From: Nitrosomonas ureae
GTDB lineage: Bacteria > Pseudomonadota > Gammaproteobacteria > Burkholderiales > Nitrosomonadaceae
Direction of reading: 5' to 3'
Length of the DNA: 64,000 nt
NCBI RefSeq assembly: GCF_900206265.1
Contig: NZ_LT907782.1
Location: forward strand, 186,001 to 250,000
Part shown: in pieces, positions 43,338 through 53,737 of the stretch
Position numbering within the stretch: the stretch's first letter is position 1
Layout: each line of letters begins with the position of its first letter
Position numbers and translations under genes: made by a program
Notes under the pieces: generated by a model
Seen by the model: the letters and a program-made list of their open reading frames with translations, nothing else
Told to the model about the DNA's origin: nothing
Database searches by the model: none

Positions 43338-44045
43338 TTAGCTGCGGTAAGCCATGATGTAGTTGACATCGGTATCCTCTTCCAATGCATAAATTTTTGT
43401 GATGGGATTGTATGTCATACCAATCAGTTTTTCATCGGCCAGACCGGCATTACGTGCCATGCGAGCTAACTCGGAAGGTTTGATGAATTTTGCGTACTCA
43501 TGTGTGCCGCGAGGTAATAGATTTAAAATATATTCCGCGCCAATAATGGCAAACAGGTAGGATTTCGGGTTGCGATTGATGGTTGAGAAAAATACCCAGC
43601 CATTGGGTTTGGCTAATTCCGCGCATGCCCGAATAACGCTCATTGGATCGGGCACATGCTCAAGCATTTCCATGCAAGTGACAATATCATAATGCTGTGG
43701 TTTTTCTTGCGCCAATGATTCCACGGTAATTTTGCGGTAATCAACGTCATAGCCGCTTTCCAACAGATGCAGCTTAGCAACCTTGAGCGCTTTATCGCTA
43801 AGATCAATGCCGGTGACATGTGCGCCCATCGATGCCATGCCTTCGGATAGAATACCGCCGCCACAACCGACATCCAGTATGGTTTTTCCCATTAATCCAT
43901 TGGTCAGATCATTAATGTAGTTAAGACGCAATGGATTGATTTCATGTAAGGGTTTAAATTCACTGTGCGGATCCCACCAGCGGTGAGCAAGTTGGCTGAA
44001 TTTTTCAAGCTCCAGCGGATCCGCGTTGATACCGTCATTTTCCAT
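43338..44045 (-). CDS. ubiG: Ubiquinone biosynthesis O-methyltransferase
   Basis: UbiG performs both O-methylations in ubiquinone synthesis. The 235-residue protein has the SAM motif [16 protein letters not shown], the family stretch [23 protein letters not shown] at the N-terminus (split: [10 protein letters not shown] and LHEINPLRL), and [25 protein letters not shown] precedes the ATG. It lies 10 nt after the amidohydrolase gene and is co-transcribed. Confidence 0.96.
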   Translation of the reverse strand: MENDGINADPLELEKFSQLAHRWWDPHSEFKPLHEINPLRLNYINDLTNGLMGKTILDVGCGGGILSEGMASMGAHVTGIDLSDKALKVAKLHLLESGYDVDYRKITVESLAQEKPQHYDIVTCMEMLEHVPDPMSVIRACAELAKPNGWVFFSTINRNPKSYLFAIIGAEYILNLLPRGTHEYAKFIKPSELARMARNAGLADEKLIGMTYNPITKIYALEEDTDVNYIMAYRS

Positions 44046-44055
44046 ATGTGCTCCT

Positions 44056-45396
44056 TTAAAGCAATTGTTGTGACGTTGCTGCGATACGTTCTTGCCACAT
44101 GGTTGCGCGATAGTGCAGCTCAGCTTGGTTAAGCGTCGTCAATTCTTTATCTTCAAGCAGTATTCTACCATTTACCCACACATGGCTCACGTGTTCGCGG
44201 CTAGCAGCGTAGACTAAATGTGAAACGGGATCATAGCAAGGAGTAAGGTTAAGATGAGAGAAATTAATAGCTGTTATATCAGCTGCTTTGCCAATGGTTA
44301 ATGAGCCGGTGGATTCACCTAATCCTAGAGCATTAGCGCCGTTCAGGGTGGCCATTCGTAGCACTTGATGCGCGGGGAGGGTGTCAGCCCGACCACTATT
44401 TGCTTTAGCCAGCAATGCTGCGAGACGCATTTCTTCAAACATATCCAAACGATTATTGCTGGCTGCGCCGTCTGTACCCAGACCGATATTGACGCCTTGA
44501 TTGACTAACGGTGGAATGGGCGCAAATCCGCTGGCCAATTTCATGTTCGATGAAGGGCAGTGAGCAATGCTGCAATTATATTGATGTAATAGTTTAATTT
44601 CATGATCGTTCAGATGCACCATGTGCACGGCAATTAAATTGGGACTGAGCAATCCTAATTGTTGTATACGCTCTAAGGGTCTTACGCCGCTAGATTCCAT
44701 GCTAATTCGAATTTCATCCTGCGTTTCGTGCAAATGGATATGAATCGGTGCATCCAGTTGTTCTGCATAAGTCAAAATGCTGCCGAAGGTTTTGTCGCTG
44801 ACAGTATAAGGCGCGTGAGGTGCGAAGCAGAACGATAACAGCGGATTATATTGATACTTGTCGCGCAATTCCAATCCTTTGGCCAGATAATCATCTGCAT
44901 CGCTGGCATAAGCTGTTGGGAAATCAATGACAATCATACCGATAGCAGCGCGCATCCCTGAGCTTGTCGCAGCTTGCGCACAGGATTCAGGGAAAAAATA
45001 CATGTCATTAAAGCAAGTGATGCCTCCTTTGATCATCTCGGCACAGGCAAGCTGGGTACCATCCAGTACAAATTGCGCGTTAACATACTGATTCTCTGCC
45101 GGCCAGATATGTTTATTGAGCCATTCCATCAGGGGTAAATCATCAGCAAGTCCTCGCATGAGAGTCATGGCGGCATGAGTGTGCAGGTTGATCAATCCCG
45201 GAATCAGTGCATGATCGTTTAGAGTGAATGTTTGTTGTGGTTGGTAACGCTGGCTGGCTTCGGCAATCGGAAGGATATTTTTGATGATGCCGTGATCAAT
45301 TGCAATGGCATATTGATTTAATACAATTTTAGCGGGCTCAATAGGAATGATCCATTTCGCTTCAATTAGTGTATCAATTTCTTCCCGATTACTCAT
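44056..45396 (-). CDS. Amidohydrolase, MTA/SAH deaminase type (TRZ/ATZ family)
   Basis: The 446-residue metal-dependent hydrolase has the metal ligands in [10 protein letters not shown], the later HIHLHET, and [11 protein letters not shown]. The closest well-known group deaminates 5'-methylthioadenosine and S-adenosylhomocysteine. The adjoining SAM-dependent methyltransferase gene ubiG makes a role in SAH recycling plausible. Substrate cannot be fixed from sequence. It is the first gene of the operon with ubiG and gph. Confidence 0.88.
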   Translation of the reverse strand: MSNREEIDTLIEAKWIIPIEPAKIVLNQYAIAIDHGIIKNILPIAEASQRYQPQQTFTLNDHALIPGLINLHTHAAMTLMRGLADDLPLMEWLNKHIWPAENQYVNAQFVLDGTQLACAEMIKGGITCFNDMYFFPESCAQAATSSGMRAAIGMIVIDFPTAYASDADDYLAKGLELRDKYQYNPLLSFCFAPHAPYTVSDKTFGSILTYAEQLDAPIHIHLHETQDEIRISMESSGVRPLERIQQLGLLSPNLIAVHMVHLNDHEIKLLHQYNCSIAHCPSSNMKLASGFAPIPPLVNQGVNIGLGTDGAASNNRLDMFEEMRLAALLAKANSGRADTLPAHQVLRMATLNGANALGLGESTGSLTIGKAADITAINFSHLNLTPCYDPVSHLVYAASREHVSHVWVNGRILLEDKELTTLNQAELHYRATMWQERIAATSQQLL

Positions 45397-45410
45397 TTGC
45401 TGGTAATAAG

Positions 45411-45443
45411 AAAAAAGCCCTGCGGAACATGCAGGGCTTTTTT
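45411..45443 (-). terminator. Rho-independent terminator after ompA-family gene
   Basis: AAAAAAGCCCTGC and GCAGGGCTTTTTT form a 13-bp stem with a seven-base loop. On the minus strand it ends the OmpA-family transcript and separates it from the operon that starts at 45396. Confidence 0.93.
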
Positions 45444-45468
45444 AGTAAGAATAAAAAAATAATTTGGC

Positions 45469-46146
45469 TTATCGGGTGCCTGCTACTTCAATTTCAACCC
45501 GGCGATCGGGTGCTAAACACTCAATCAACGCTTTGGATTTTCTTTCACCGGCACAACTGCTGCCTGTTACCGGATTGGCTTCGCCTTTACCATCAACAAA
45601 GATGAGGCTTGGATCTATACCTCTTGATACCAGATGCGATTTTACCGATTCGGCGCGACGTAGCGAGAGTGCTTTGTTGTATTCATCTGATCCAATGCGA
45701 TCAGCATAGCCTACAGCAATAATAAGGTCATATTTTACACCCTCTATGCCTGTAACAAATTCATTTAGAGATTGAATGCCATTGGGTTTTAATTTAGAGC
45801 TATCAAAATCAAATAACGCATCGGCAGAAAAGGTGATTTTTTCAGGTGCCGTTTTAACAGGCACTGGTGCAGGTGCTTCCGCAACTACTTCTGGTTTCTT
45901 GACCAGATCCGGATCACATTCATGAATGGCCATGGCCGGGGTCCAGTAGCTGGTGCGCCAGCATAATCCGGTTGAATTTCTTGCCACCTCACCACGGCCA
46001 TCAATACCGTAAGCTTGCGGCTTAGTTGCTGCGGTATCTGTCGCCGATTGATCTGTATTTGCTTCTTGTGCCAAGACAGCACCAGAAAACATTGCTGGTA
46101 TAAGAACCATTCCAATAAGAGTATTTTTGGCTGATATTTTTTTCAT
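45469..46146 (-). CDS. OmpA-family outer-membrane peptidoglycan-binding protein
   Basis: The 225-residue precursor has a signal peptide ending near VLAQ and a short linker. The C-terminal OmpA-like domain binds peptidoglycan (ITFSADALFDFDSSKLKP, VGYADRIGSDEYNKALSLRRA). GLCWRTSYWTPAMAIHECDP before the linker is typical of this betaproteobacterial group, as is the acidic, Pro-rich linker. It is likely an abundant envelope-anchoring protein and is transcribed alone. Confidence 0.92.
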   Translation of the reverse strand: MKKISAKNTLIGMVLIPAMFSGAVLAQEANTDQSATDTAATKPQAYGIDGRGEVARNSTGLCWRTSYWTPAMAIHECDPDLVKKPEVVAEAPAPVPVKTAPEKITFSADALFDFDSSKLKPNGIQSLNEFVTGIEGVKYDLIIAVGYADRIGSDEYNKALSLRRAESVKSHLVSRGIDPSLIFVDGKGEANPVTGSSCAGERKSKALIECLAPDRRVEIEVAGTR

Positions 46147-46598
46147 GATGTTGTCCTTTTAGTGAAAACTGTGTTTCTGAGAATTCTATCGGCAATGCAA
46201 ATAAATGCTTTACCATTACAATTGAAAGTCTTTGCTATTCTACTACTTCGAGCTAATTAGTGTTCTATTATCAGTTTGTTTGTATATTATCGCAAATTAA
46301 TATGTTGTTTAATTACAACAAAGCTGCGTTGTGCATTAAAGTGAAATGAATGAATTAATATGCTTAAGTAATAGAAATCATATGGTTTTTATATTAATAA
46401 TCGAATCCGCGTTTCACTGAAAAGAGAAATATTTCTTTGTTTCATTTGTTATTGTGGCAATTAAGCCAAAACAGGTGGGTTCGGAGTTATTCGAAATATA
46501 CTATCGATCGGGCCATTCAAACTGTGCGATCTTGCGATTAGTTCATTAGTTAAGTGATTTATTATGCGATTATTAGGTGATTATAGGAATTTACTGAT
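46147..46598. promoter_or_regulatory. Divergent promoter region of ompA-family and ABC operons
   Basis: This 452-bp, very AT-rich stretch separates two divergently transcribed units and has no plausible gene. It must hold promoters for both. An upstream purine tract (AAAAGGACAACATC on the minus strand) is the ribosome binding site of the OmpA-family gene. I could not fix promoter boxes. Confidence 0.5.
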
Positions 46599-47330
46599 AT
46601 GGTCGATGTGACGGAGCAGGTAACTTTGTCCACACAAAATCTGTATCGTAATTTCGGACATTGCATTGCGGTATGTGATGTTAACTTGCAATTAAGGCGA
46701 GGGGAAGTATTAGGGTTACTCGGACCTAATGGTGCAGGTAAAAGCACCACCATGCGCATGTTGACGGGAAATCTTGCGCCAAGCAGCGGCAGTATAGAAA
46801 TCTGTGGCATTGACTTATTGAGTAAGCCGTTAGAAGCCAAGCTGCGTTTAGGTTATCTGCCTGAGATTCCACCGCTTTATTTCGATATGACAGTCAACGA
46901 ATATTTATTGCTGGTTGCTCGATTACATCGTGTTAACAAACAAGTTATGCAGATTGTATTGAAAAATGTAAAGCAACGCTGTGGCTTACGAGATCAGGGG
47001 AAGTATTTGATCGGAACGTTATCCAAGGGCTTCCAGCAGCGGGTTGGTATTGCGCAAGCGATTATACACAACCCGGACGTGATTATATTGGATGAGCCTA
47101 CGGTTGGTCTTGATCCTAATCAAATACAAGAAATAAGACTATTAATTAGAGAATTGGGTACAACGAGCAGTGTTATTTTATCAACGCATATTTTGCCTGA
47201 AATTGAAAATGTTTGTGACAGAGTTCAAATCATGCATAAAGGAGCAGTAGTTTTTGATAAAACCATGATCGAGTTGCGACAACAGGATGCGAGTTTGGAA
47301 GAAATATTTACGCAGCTTACACGATCATGA
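46599..47330 (+). CDS. ABC transporter ATP-binding protein (GldA-like)
   Basis: The 243-residue ATPase has Walker A GPNGAGKSTTM, signature LSKGFQQRVGIAQA, Walker B DVIILDEPTVGLDP and the switch His in LSTHILPE. It is the first gene of a four-gene operon with an ABC-2 permease, a GldG-like protein and a DUF4340 protein. Such operons are widespread outside gliding bacteria; the exported substrate is unknown. The next gene follows after 19 nt. Confidence 0.92.
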   Translation: MVDVTEQVTLSTQNLYRNFGHCIAVCDVNLQLRRGEVLGLLGPNGAGKSTTMRMLTGNLAPSSGSIEICGIDLLSKPLEAKLRLGYLPEIPPLYFDMTVNEYLLLVARLHRVNKQVMQIVLKNVKQRCGLRDQGKYLIGTLSKGFQQRVGIAQAIIHNPDVIILDEPTVGLDPNQIQEIRLLIRELGTTSSVILSTHILPEIENVCDRVQIMHKGAVVFDKTMIELRQQDASLEEIFTQLTRS

Positions 47331-47349
47331 ATAAACAGAGATATTTGCC

Positions 47350-48093
47350 ATGCTAGCAACTATTATCCGTAAAGAATTAAGTATGCTGTTTATTTCTCCT
47401 TTGGCCTGGATATTGCTTGCGTTAATCCAACTCGTGTTTGCAGGTTTCTTTTTGATGCGATTGGATGCTTTCCTTGAAATACAATCACAATTACTGCAGG
47501 TGATCAATTCTCCGGGAATTACGGAAGTTGTTATTTCTCCTAGCTTTGCATTAGCAGCAATTATTTTATTGATGATAACACCGATATTATCGATGCGTTT
47601 ACTGGCTGAAGAACGCCGTAACCATACCCTGACCTTACTTATTTCTGCGCCTGTTTCTATTATCGATATCGTATTGGGTAAGTTTCTCAGCATAATGATT
47701 TTTTTTGCGCTCGTGATTATGCTGATAATTGCGTTATCCATATCATTGCGGATAGGAGGCACGTTGGATTTGGGCTTGTTACTCAGCAATGCCATAGGAT
47801 TGCTTTTGCTGACTGCATGCTTCTGTGCGCTAGGCCTTTATATTTCAAGTTTAACGGTACAACCGGTGATTGCTGCAATTGGTTCTTTGGGCATGTTATT
47901 GGGGTTGTGGATGATTGATCTGATTGCAAATGAGACAGATGGTTGGATGCACTATATCTCTTTGCTGAAGCATTTCAGATATTTTAATCAGGGTTTGATT
48001 GATACCTTAAGTATCGCTTATTTTATATTGTTTATCGTGACCTTCTTGGTATTGACAATTCGTCATCTGGATCGAGAACGTTTACATGGATAA
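47350..48093 (+). CDS. ABC-2 type permease (GldF-like)
   Basis: The 247-residue membrane protein has about six hydrophobic segments. It starts MLATIIRKELSMLFISPLAW, typical of the GldF/ABC-2 family. It contains LLAEERRNHTLTLLISAPVS in the cytoplasmic loop that contacts the ATPase. It partners the upstream ATP-binding protein. Confidence 0.9.
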   Translation: MLATIIRKELSMLFISPLAWILLALIQLVFAGFFLMRLDAFLEIQSQLLQVINSPGITEVVISPSFALAAIILLMITPILSMRLLAEERRNHTLTLLISAPVSIIDIVLGKFLSIMIFFALVIMLIIALSISLRIGGTLDLGLLLSNAIGLLLLTACFCALGLYISSLTVQPVIAAIGSLGMLLGLWMIDLIANETDGWMHYISLLKHFRYFNQGLIDTLSIAYFILFIVTFLVLTIRHLDRERLHG

Positions 48094-48115
48094 ATGAACG
48101 ATACGTGTGACGATC

Positions 48116-49471
48116 ATGCTGAATAAAAAATTACGGTGGCATTACCGGATACAGAATGGCGTATTTGTTATCCTGTTATTATTATTGATCGCAATGCTTG
48201 GTTTTGTCGCGGCGCAATATCGTTTTCAATGGGATATCAGCCAGAATGGACGTAATAGTCTGAGTGAAACCAGCATTGAAATTCTACAAAAACTGCATGC
48301 CCCAATCCTAGTTACGGCTTATGCAACTGAACAACATGCACAGTTAGGTGATATACGAAAAATTATTACCGATTTTTTTGCGCTTTATCAGAGAGTAAAA
48401 CCGGATCTTTCTCTAACGTTTGTTGATCCGGTCGAACAGCCTGTACTGACACAACAAGCTGGTGTGAAGGTCAATGGTGAATTGGTAATCAAATATAACC
48501 AAAGGACTGAGCATCTTACTACTATTAATGAACAAGCATTCTCTAATGCTTTGATGCGCCTGGCACGAGCAGAAGATAAATTGATCGTTACATTGAGCGG
48601 TCATGGAGAGCGCCGGTTAGAGGGGGATGCTAATTACGATTTAGGTGAATTCGGCAAACACCTTCATACCAATGGTTTTCGTCGTCAAGCAACAAATCTT
48701 GCAATTGAGCAGGATATGCCCATGAATGCAAACCTACTGTTGATTGCCTCACCTCAGACTGATTTGCTGCCGGGAGAGGTCGATAAGCTCCTGAATTATA
48801 TTGACCAAGGTGGCAATTTGTTATGGCTGGTTGACCAGGAATCACTACGTGGATTATTGCCGTTGACGGAAAAATTGCGTTTAACGCTTACGCCCGGCGT
48901 TGTGATTGATCCTCAAGCTGGTCAACTTAAAGCACCGATTACATTTTCCCTGGGTGCAATTTATGGGCGGCATGCAATAACGAATAATTTTAATTATATT
49001 ACGGTATTTCCTTATGCGCGTCAGATTACAATAAATGAAAATGAAGATTGGAGTAGCGTTGCATTGGTTGAAGTAGCTCAACAAGGATGGATCGAAACCG
49101 GTGATCTGAATGGAAGCATTACGTTTGATCAAGCGACTGATGTGCCTGGTCCGATCACTATAGCGGTTGCATTGACACGCAATATCAAGGATCGTGAACA
49201 ACGTATTGTCGTTGTTGGCAGTGGACACTTTCTCGCCAATACGTATTTGGGAAATGGGAGCAATCTGGATTTTGGCATTAATCTGGTTAATTGGTTGACC
49301 GATGATGAAGAATTAATGGTGATACAGCCACGTGCAACGATTGATAGCAGCATGATTTTGAGTGAATCTGAACTTACTTGGATTGCCGTGGGGTTTCTTA
49401 TATTACTACCAACCTTTTTCTTGGCATCCGGTTTTTTTATTTGGTGGCATCGTAGAAGAATAGCAAAATGA
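48116..49471 (+). CDS. GldG-like ABC-type auxiliary membrane protein
   Basis: The ~451-residue protein has an N-terminal membrane helix (NGVFVILLLLLIAMLGFVAA), a periplasmic domain of the DUF4350/GldG type (LSGHGERRLEGDANYDLG, NLLWLVDQESLRGLLPL, VVGSGHFLANTYLG) and a C-terminal membrane helix. A GTG at 48107 is an alternative start. It overlaps the next gene by 4 nt (ATGA), and the role is tied to the ABC permease pair. Confidence 0.85.
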   Translation: MLNKKLRWHYRIQNGVFVILLLLLIAMLGFVAAQYRFQWDISQNGRNSLSETSIEILQKLHAPILVTAYATEQHAQLGDIRKIITDFFALYQRVKPDLSLTFVDPVEQPVLTQQAGVKVNGELVIKYNQRTEHLTTINEQAFSNALMRLARAEDKLIVTLSGHGERRLEGDANYDLGEFGKHLHTNGFRRQATNLAIEQDMPMNANLLLIASPQTDLLPGEVDKLLNYIDQGGNLLWLVDQESLRGLLPLTEKLRLTLTPGVVIDPQAGQLKAPITFSLGAIYGRHAITNNFNYITVFPYARQITINENEDWSSVALVEVAQQGWIETGDLNGSITFDQATDVPGPITIAVALTRNIKDREQRIVVVGSGHFLANTYLGNGSNLDFGINLVNWLTDDEELMVIQPRATIDSSMILSESELTWIAVGFLILLPTFFLASGFFIWWHRRRIAK

Positions 49472-50325
49472 CGCACCACTCCCGTTTAAATCTGATTATG
49501 CTGATTACTATCGGCGGATTAGCGATATTTCTCTACTTTAGACCACAATCTGCTGCGATTCAGCAATATCCTATTTCTACCACTACTGCTGATGCAGTAC
49601 AGAGCTTACGCATCCTGAATAAACATCAAGAAATTGTTCTCAAGCACTCGAATAATCAATGGCACTTGAGAGAGCCCATAGAAGCACGCGCGGATGAGGA
49701 AAAAATCGGAAAAATTCTGGAAATTTTAATGGCAAGTAGTTATCAGCGTCTTGCATTGGAAGATCTGGAGCGTTTTGGTCTGGATCAACCTTATCTTCAA
49801 CTGCATGCAGATAATGAATATTTTGGTTTTGGCGGATTTTCACCGACAACCAATCAGCAATATCTTGCGACCAATAATTTTGCTTACTTGATTTCACCCC
49901 GTTATGCGCTGGCACTTCCGTTAACTGTCAGCGATCTGATTAGCCCCGAATTGCTAGTGCCCGACGAAATTCCTGTCAGGTTTGAAATGGAGCAATGGAC
50001 AGCAGAATTTCAAAATGGCGAATGGCGTATAAGCAAACAATATTCTGACGATGGGTTTGGTAATGAAATACTGACAAAGTGGATTCAATTGTGGCAAACT
50101 GCTCGTGCTGAAGCACTGAAATTAGAGAATGAGCTTGATTCTGATTGGATCGAAACGGGTGTTATTCGAATCAGCCTGCAAAGTGGAAAAGTAATAGATT
50201 TTAAGATTCTACAAAATAAATATTCACTCGTGCTGTTGCGCATGGCAGAAGGGATTGGTTATCAGTTTCCGGCTAAATTGGGACAGCGGTTAATTAGTCC
50301 TCGTGCTATAGTGCTGAACCAATAA
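49468..50325 (+). CDS. DUF4340 protein
   Basis: The 285-residue protein has an N-terminal membrane anchor followed by a periplasmic beta-rich DUF4340 region (NQWHLREPIEARADEEKIGK, RFGLDQPYLQL). The family is characteristically the last gene of GldA-F-G-type ABC operons, as here, where its ATG overlaps the GldG-like stop. The function is unknown. The gap to mutM is only 14 nt. Confidence 0.88.
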   Translation: MTHHSRLNLIMLITIGGLAIFLYFRPQSAAIQQYPISTTTADAVQSLRILNKHQEIVLKHSNNQWHLREPIEARADEEKIGKILEILMASSYQRLALEDLERFGLDQPYLQLHADNEYFGFGGFSPTTNQQYLATNNFAYLISPRYALALPLTVSDLISPELLVPDEIPVRFEMEQWTAEFQNGEWRISKQYSDDGFGNEILTKWIQLWQTARAEALKLENELDSDWIETGVIRISLQSGKVIDFKILQNKYSLVLLRMAEGIGYQFPAKLGQRLISPRAIVLNQ

Positions 50326-50339
50326 ATTTCTGAACACTG

Positions 50340-51170
50340 ATGCCGGAATTACCAGAAGTTGAGACAACAGGTCGTGGTATTGCCCCGCATCTGACTGGTC
50401 AAGTGATTGCAAACGTAATTATTCGTAATTCGATGTTACGTTGGCCTATACCGGAAAATTTACCTGCATTATTGCCGGGATTGACGATTCAAACAGTGAC
50501 GCGTCGGGCTAAATATTTACTGTTGGATTGCGGTAAAGGAGTGCTGATTCTTCATTTGGGTATGTCAGGCAGTTTACGTATTTTATTGCCAGAATTAATA
50601 CAATTACCGGAATTCCCGCGTAAGCATGATCATTTTGATTTAATTCTTAATAATCAAACTGTACTCAGACTGCATGATCCGCGTCGCTTTGGTGCCGTGT
50701 TATGGTATGTAGGGAATATTGCGCAGCATCCGCTTCTGATGAACTTGGGTCCGGAGCCGTTGACAGCAGATTTTAGTGCGCAATATTTATTTAGAGAAAC
50801 CAGGGGATTGCGAACGTGTATCAAGCAAGCTCTGATGAATAGTCGTATAGTAGTGGGTATTGGTAATATTTACGCAAATGAAGCTTTGTATTTAGCCGGA
50901 ATCAATCCTAAAGTAACCGCTGGTAGAATCGGAATAGGGCGTTATGAAAAGTTGGTTCAAGCGGTCAAGCATACTTTGCAGTTGGCAATAGAAGCTGGGG
51001 GTAGCAGTTTGCGTGATTTTGTGCACAGTGATGGAGCCCGGGGGTATTTTCAACAGCAATATTGGGTTTATGGGCGTAGTGATAAACGATGCAAGCAATG
51101 TTCAAATATAATCAAGCAGATTAAGCAAGGCCAGCGTTCCAGTTTTTACTGTTCAGGCTGTCAGCATTGA
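50340..51170 (+). CDS. mutM: Formamidopyrimidine-DNA glycosylase
   Basis: MutM excises 8-oxoguanine and formamidopyrimidines. The 276-residue product starts [14 protein letters not shown], where Pro2 is the catalytic nucleophile and Glu3 also acts. It has the HDPRRFG loop, the helix-two-turn-helix [13 protein letters not shown] and a C-terminal zinc finger (CKQC and CSGCQ). Length is typical. It sits 14 nt after the ABC operon and may be read through from it; a terminator follows. Confidence 0.97.
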   Translation: MPELPEVETTGRGIAPHLTGQVIANVIIRNSMLRWPIPENLPALLPGLTIQTVTRRAKYLLLDCGKGVLILHLGMSGSLRILLPELIQLPEFPRKHDHFDLILNNQTVLRLHDPRRFGAVLWYVGNIAQHPLLMNLGPEPLTADFSAQYLFRETRGLRTCIKQALMNSRIVVGIGNIYANEALYLAGINPKVTAGRIGIGRYEKLVQAVKHTLQLAIEAGGSSLRDFVHSDGARGYFQQQYWVYGRSDKRCKQCSNIIKQIKQGQRSSFYCSGCQH

Positions 51171-51172
51171 AG

Positions 51173-51204
51173 AAGATTACAACTCGAATCGAGTTGTAAA
51201 TCTT
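51173..51204 (+). terminator. Terminator after mutM
   Basis: AAGATTACAACTC and GAGTTGTAAATCTT pair with a single bulge around a GAATC loop, followed by TTT. It lies 3 nt after the mutM stop. Confidence 0.75.
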
Positions 51205-51300
51205 TTGCGAGAGTTATCTGACCGAATAAATTTCAGGAGCTTGTTCCCATCTTATTGGATTGAAGGAATTTTTTAATATGCAGGTTCTTTCTTTTTATTG

Positions 51301-52140
51301 ATGAATCAATCAACTAATTACAATGTTATGAATATTACATTCATTGGTGGCGGTAATATGGCCTCTGCATTAATCAGCGGATTGTTGCAACAAGGTTTTA
51401 TAGCAGAGCAACTGTATGTGGTCGAAATTAATGTAGAAAACTGCGAAAAGCTAAAGCTTGAATTTGGTATTCTGGCTACGAGTGATCTTGCCGAGGGTGT
51501 GGCAAAGAGTGACGTTATTTTGTTATCTGTGAAACCCCAGCAATTACATGAGTTGACTCAGGATCTTCTGCCCTTGTTAAAGGATCAATTGTTAATATCG
51601 ATTGCGGCCGGCATTCGTGCATCAGATATTATGCGTTGGCTGGGTGGTTATAAAAGAGTGGTGCGCGCTATGCCGAATACGCCCTCACTGGTGCGCTCAG
51701 GTGTTACGGGTCTTTATGCTGCTGCAAGTGTGAATGAATTGGATAGAAAAAATGCCGAGGCGATTTTAGCTGCGGTGGGTTCGACACTGTGGGTGGTAGA
51801 AGAAGAAATGTTACATGCAGTGACCGCAATTTCTGGGAGTGGCCCCGCCTATATTTTTTATTTTATTGAATCCATGCAGCAAGCAGGGATAGAATTAGGG
51901 TTAACACCGGTTCAAGCCAGACACCTCAGTTTGCAGACTTTCTTGGGTGCTAGTAAGTTAGCTAGTTTAAGTGATGAAGATGTGATTACGTTGCGCGCTC
52001 GGGTAACTTCAAAAGGTGGCACTACCGAACGGGCGATTCAAGCTATGGAAAAAAGTGATATTAAGCATAAGATCATGGTTGCTATTCATGCTGCAAGTGA
52101 TCGTTCCCATGAAATGAGTGATGAGTTCGGTAGAAAATAA
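51301..52140 (+). CDS. proC: Pyrroline-5-carboxylate reductase
   Basis: ProC performs the last step of proline synthesis. The product has the NAD(P)-binding ITFIGGGNMASAL, VKPQQLHE, VRAMPNTPSLVRSGVTGL, and the C-terminal dimer motif SGSGPAYIFYFIESM and VTSKGGTTERAI. The ATG at 51301 gives 279 residues. An ATG at 51328 fits the family N-terminus better, but neither has a clear ribosome binding site. Confidence 0.95.
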   Translation: MNQSTNYNVMNITFIGGGNMASALISGLLQQGFIAEQLYVVEINVENCEKLKLEFGILATSDLAEGVAKSDVILLSVKPQQLHELTQDLLPLLKDQLLISIAAGIRASDIMRWLGGYKRVVRAMPNTPSLVRSGVTGLYAAASVNELDRKNAEAILAAVGSTLWVVEEEMLHAVTAISGSGPAYIFYFIESMQQAGIELGLTPVQARHLSLQTFLGASKLASLSDEDVITLRARVTSKGGTTERAIQAMEKSDIKHKIMVAIHAASDRSHEMSDEFGRK

Positions 52141-52335
52141 GGCTTAAGAAATCAATTGGCAATTGCTTAACAAGTCATTGAGAAGTGCTTTCTTTTTCTT
52201 CCCAACAGATCGATATAAAGCAAAAGCAGACAAAAAGAAAAATTTATGTTTTTCTTCTTTATCTGTAGTGCTGTAACGCAACACAGATAGCTTCTCAATG
52301 GTTTTGTCAACTATTACGTTTTCTAGGGAATATCT

Positions 52336-52911
52336 ATGTCAAATCAGATTCTGGTTTTTCTTCTTGATACCATTTTGGGATTATTTTCTTTGGCATTATT
52401 GCTGCGTTTTTATTTTCAATTATTGCGTGTTCCTTACTACAATCCGGTATCTCAGTTTTTGATCGCCGTGACTGACTTTATTGTAAGGCCTACCCGTCGT
52501 TTTATTCCCGGCTGGGCAGGGATTGATTTATCTACATTGATGCTTGCCTGGTTACTGGAATGTGTCGTCGTGACCATCATGTATGTGATGCAAGGGTATG
52601 ACTTTGAGGCTAATATTATTACCTCATCAGGGGTAATTGGATTGCTGGGTATTGTCGAAATTATTAAAACGACCCTGTATATTGTATTGGTGATGATTAT
52701 CGTGCAAGCTGTTCTGTCCTGGGTTAATCCGCACAGTCCGCTGGCGCCATTGTTGGACAGTTTTACGCGCCCATTCCTCAGTGTTTTTCGTAAATATATT
52801 CCGCCTATTGCTAATGTAGATTTGTCGCCATTATTTGTGCTGATTTTAATTCAAGTACTGTTAATGTTGATTGCAGGGGTACATGTGGAAATCGCTGCAA
52901 TGCTGTTATAG
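52336..52911 (+). CDS. YggT family membrane protein
   Basis: The 191-residue protein has two YggT repeats, each with a pair of hydrophobic helices and the motif RFYFQLLRVPYYNPVSQFLI...RPTRRFIPGW (given in parts) and later SWVNPHSPLAPLLDSFTRPF. The family is linked to envelope or osmotic functions in some bacteria. Downstream order yggT-yggU (DUF167) after proC is common in proteobacteria. The next gene starts 2 nt after its stop. Confidence 0.93.
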   Translation: MSNQILVFLLDTILGLFSLALLLRFYFQLLRVPYYNPVSQFLIAVTDFIVRPTRRFIPGWAGIDLSTLMLAWLLECVVVTIMYVMQGYDFEANIITSSGVIGLLGIVEIIKTTLYIVLVMIIVQAVLSWVNPHSPLAPLLDSFTRPFLSVFRKYIPPIANVDLSPLFVLILIQVLLMLIAGVHVEIAAMLL

Positions 52912-52913
52912 AA

Positions 52914-53228
52914 ATGCCGCAAATGAGTTGGTATCGATATGATGGAACAAACAATCTTGTTCTGACACTGCATATTCAGACTGGCGCGAAAATTACTGAA
53001 GCCGCAGGCTTACTCGAAGGTGCTCTTAAAATAAGACTTGCAGCTGCGCCTGTGGAAGGTAAGGCAAACTCGACATTGATTAAATTTCTTGCAGCGCAGT
53101 TCGATGTGCCGATCGGACAAATAAGATTGAAACAGGGTGGCAAATCACGCCATAAAGTAATCGTGATCCATCGATCTGTGCATGATCCAAGAGTATTGTT
53201 TAATATAGGAGGGATTATTAATGAATAA
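52914..53228 (+). CDS. DUF167 (YggU) family protein
   Basis: The 104-residue protein has the family core IQTGAKITEAAG, ALKIRLAAAPVEGKAN, FLAAQFDVP and QGGKSRHKVIVI. The function is unknown. It follows yggT by 2 nt and precedes sixA by 18 nt, so yggT-yggU-sixA form one operon. Confidence 0.94.
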   Translation: MPQMSWYRYDGTNNLVLTLHIQTGAKITEAAGLLEGALKIRLAAAPVEGKANSTLIKFLAAQFDVPIGQIRLKQGGKSRHKVIVIHRSVHDPRVLFNIGGIINE

Positions 53229-53246
53229 CTCATCTGATAAAATACG

Positions 53247-53708
53247 ATGGATTTGATTTTATGGCGTCACGCCGAAGCTGAGGAAGGTTCTCCCGATGCG
53301 GCTCGTAAGTTGACCGCGGAAGGATTAAATCAGGCGAAGTGTATGTCGGATTGGCTTAAATCTAAATTGCCGAAAAATACTAAAGTGATAGCAAGTCCTA
53401 CGCAGCGTACACAGCAAACAGCAACGGCACTATGCTCCGATTTTATAACGGAAGCTGCGGTTGGCCCAGGTGCAAATGTACATGATATTCTTACTGTGGC
53501 TGACTGGCCTAATTTCCAGGGAGCGATTGTAATTGTTGGTCATCAACCCACATTGAGGAATGTGGCCAGTTATCTGATTCCAACTATTCCTGTAGCGTTG
53601 AGTGTGAAAAAAGGTTCTGTTTGGTGGATTCGATATCAGAAAAATAAGAGAGGATTTGAACCAGTATTGCATACTGTGATCTACCCTGAGATGTTGGGAA
53701 TAAATTGA
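53247..53708 (+). CDS. sixA: Phosphohistidine phosphatase SixA-like
   Basis: The 153-residue histidine phosphatase has the RHG-type motif LILWRHAEAE with the nucleophile His, a second Arg in SPTQRTQQTA and the second His in VGHQPTLR. SixA removes phosphate from HPt domains of sensor kinases. The length fits. The last 4 nt overlap the next reading frame, and the pseudouridine synthase gene follows. Confidence 0.9.
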   Translation: MDLILWRHAEAEEGSPDAARKLTAEGLNQAKCMSDWLKSKLPKNTKVIASPTQRTQQTATALCSDFITEAAVGPGANVHDILTVADWPNFQGAIVIVGHQPTLRNVASYLIPTIPVALSVKKGSVWWIRYQKNKRGFEPVLHTVIYPEMLGIN

Positions 53709-53737
53709 GGTTAATATCGTACTTATTGACGCTGTAT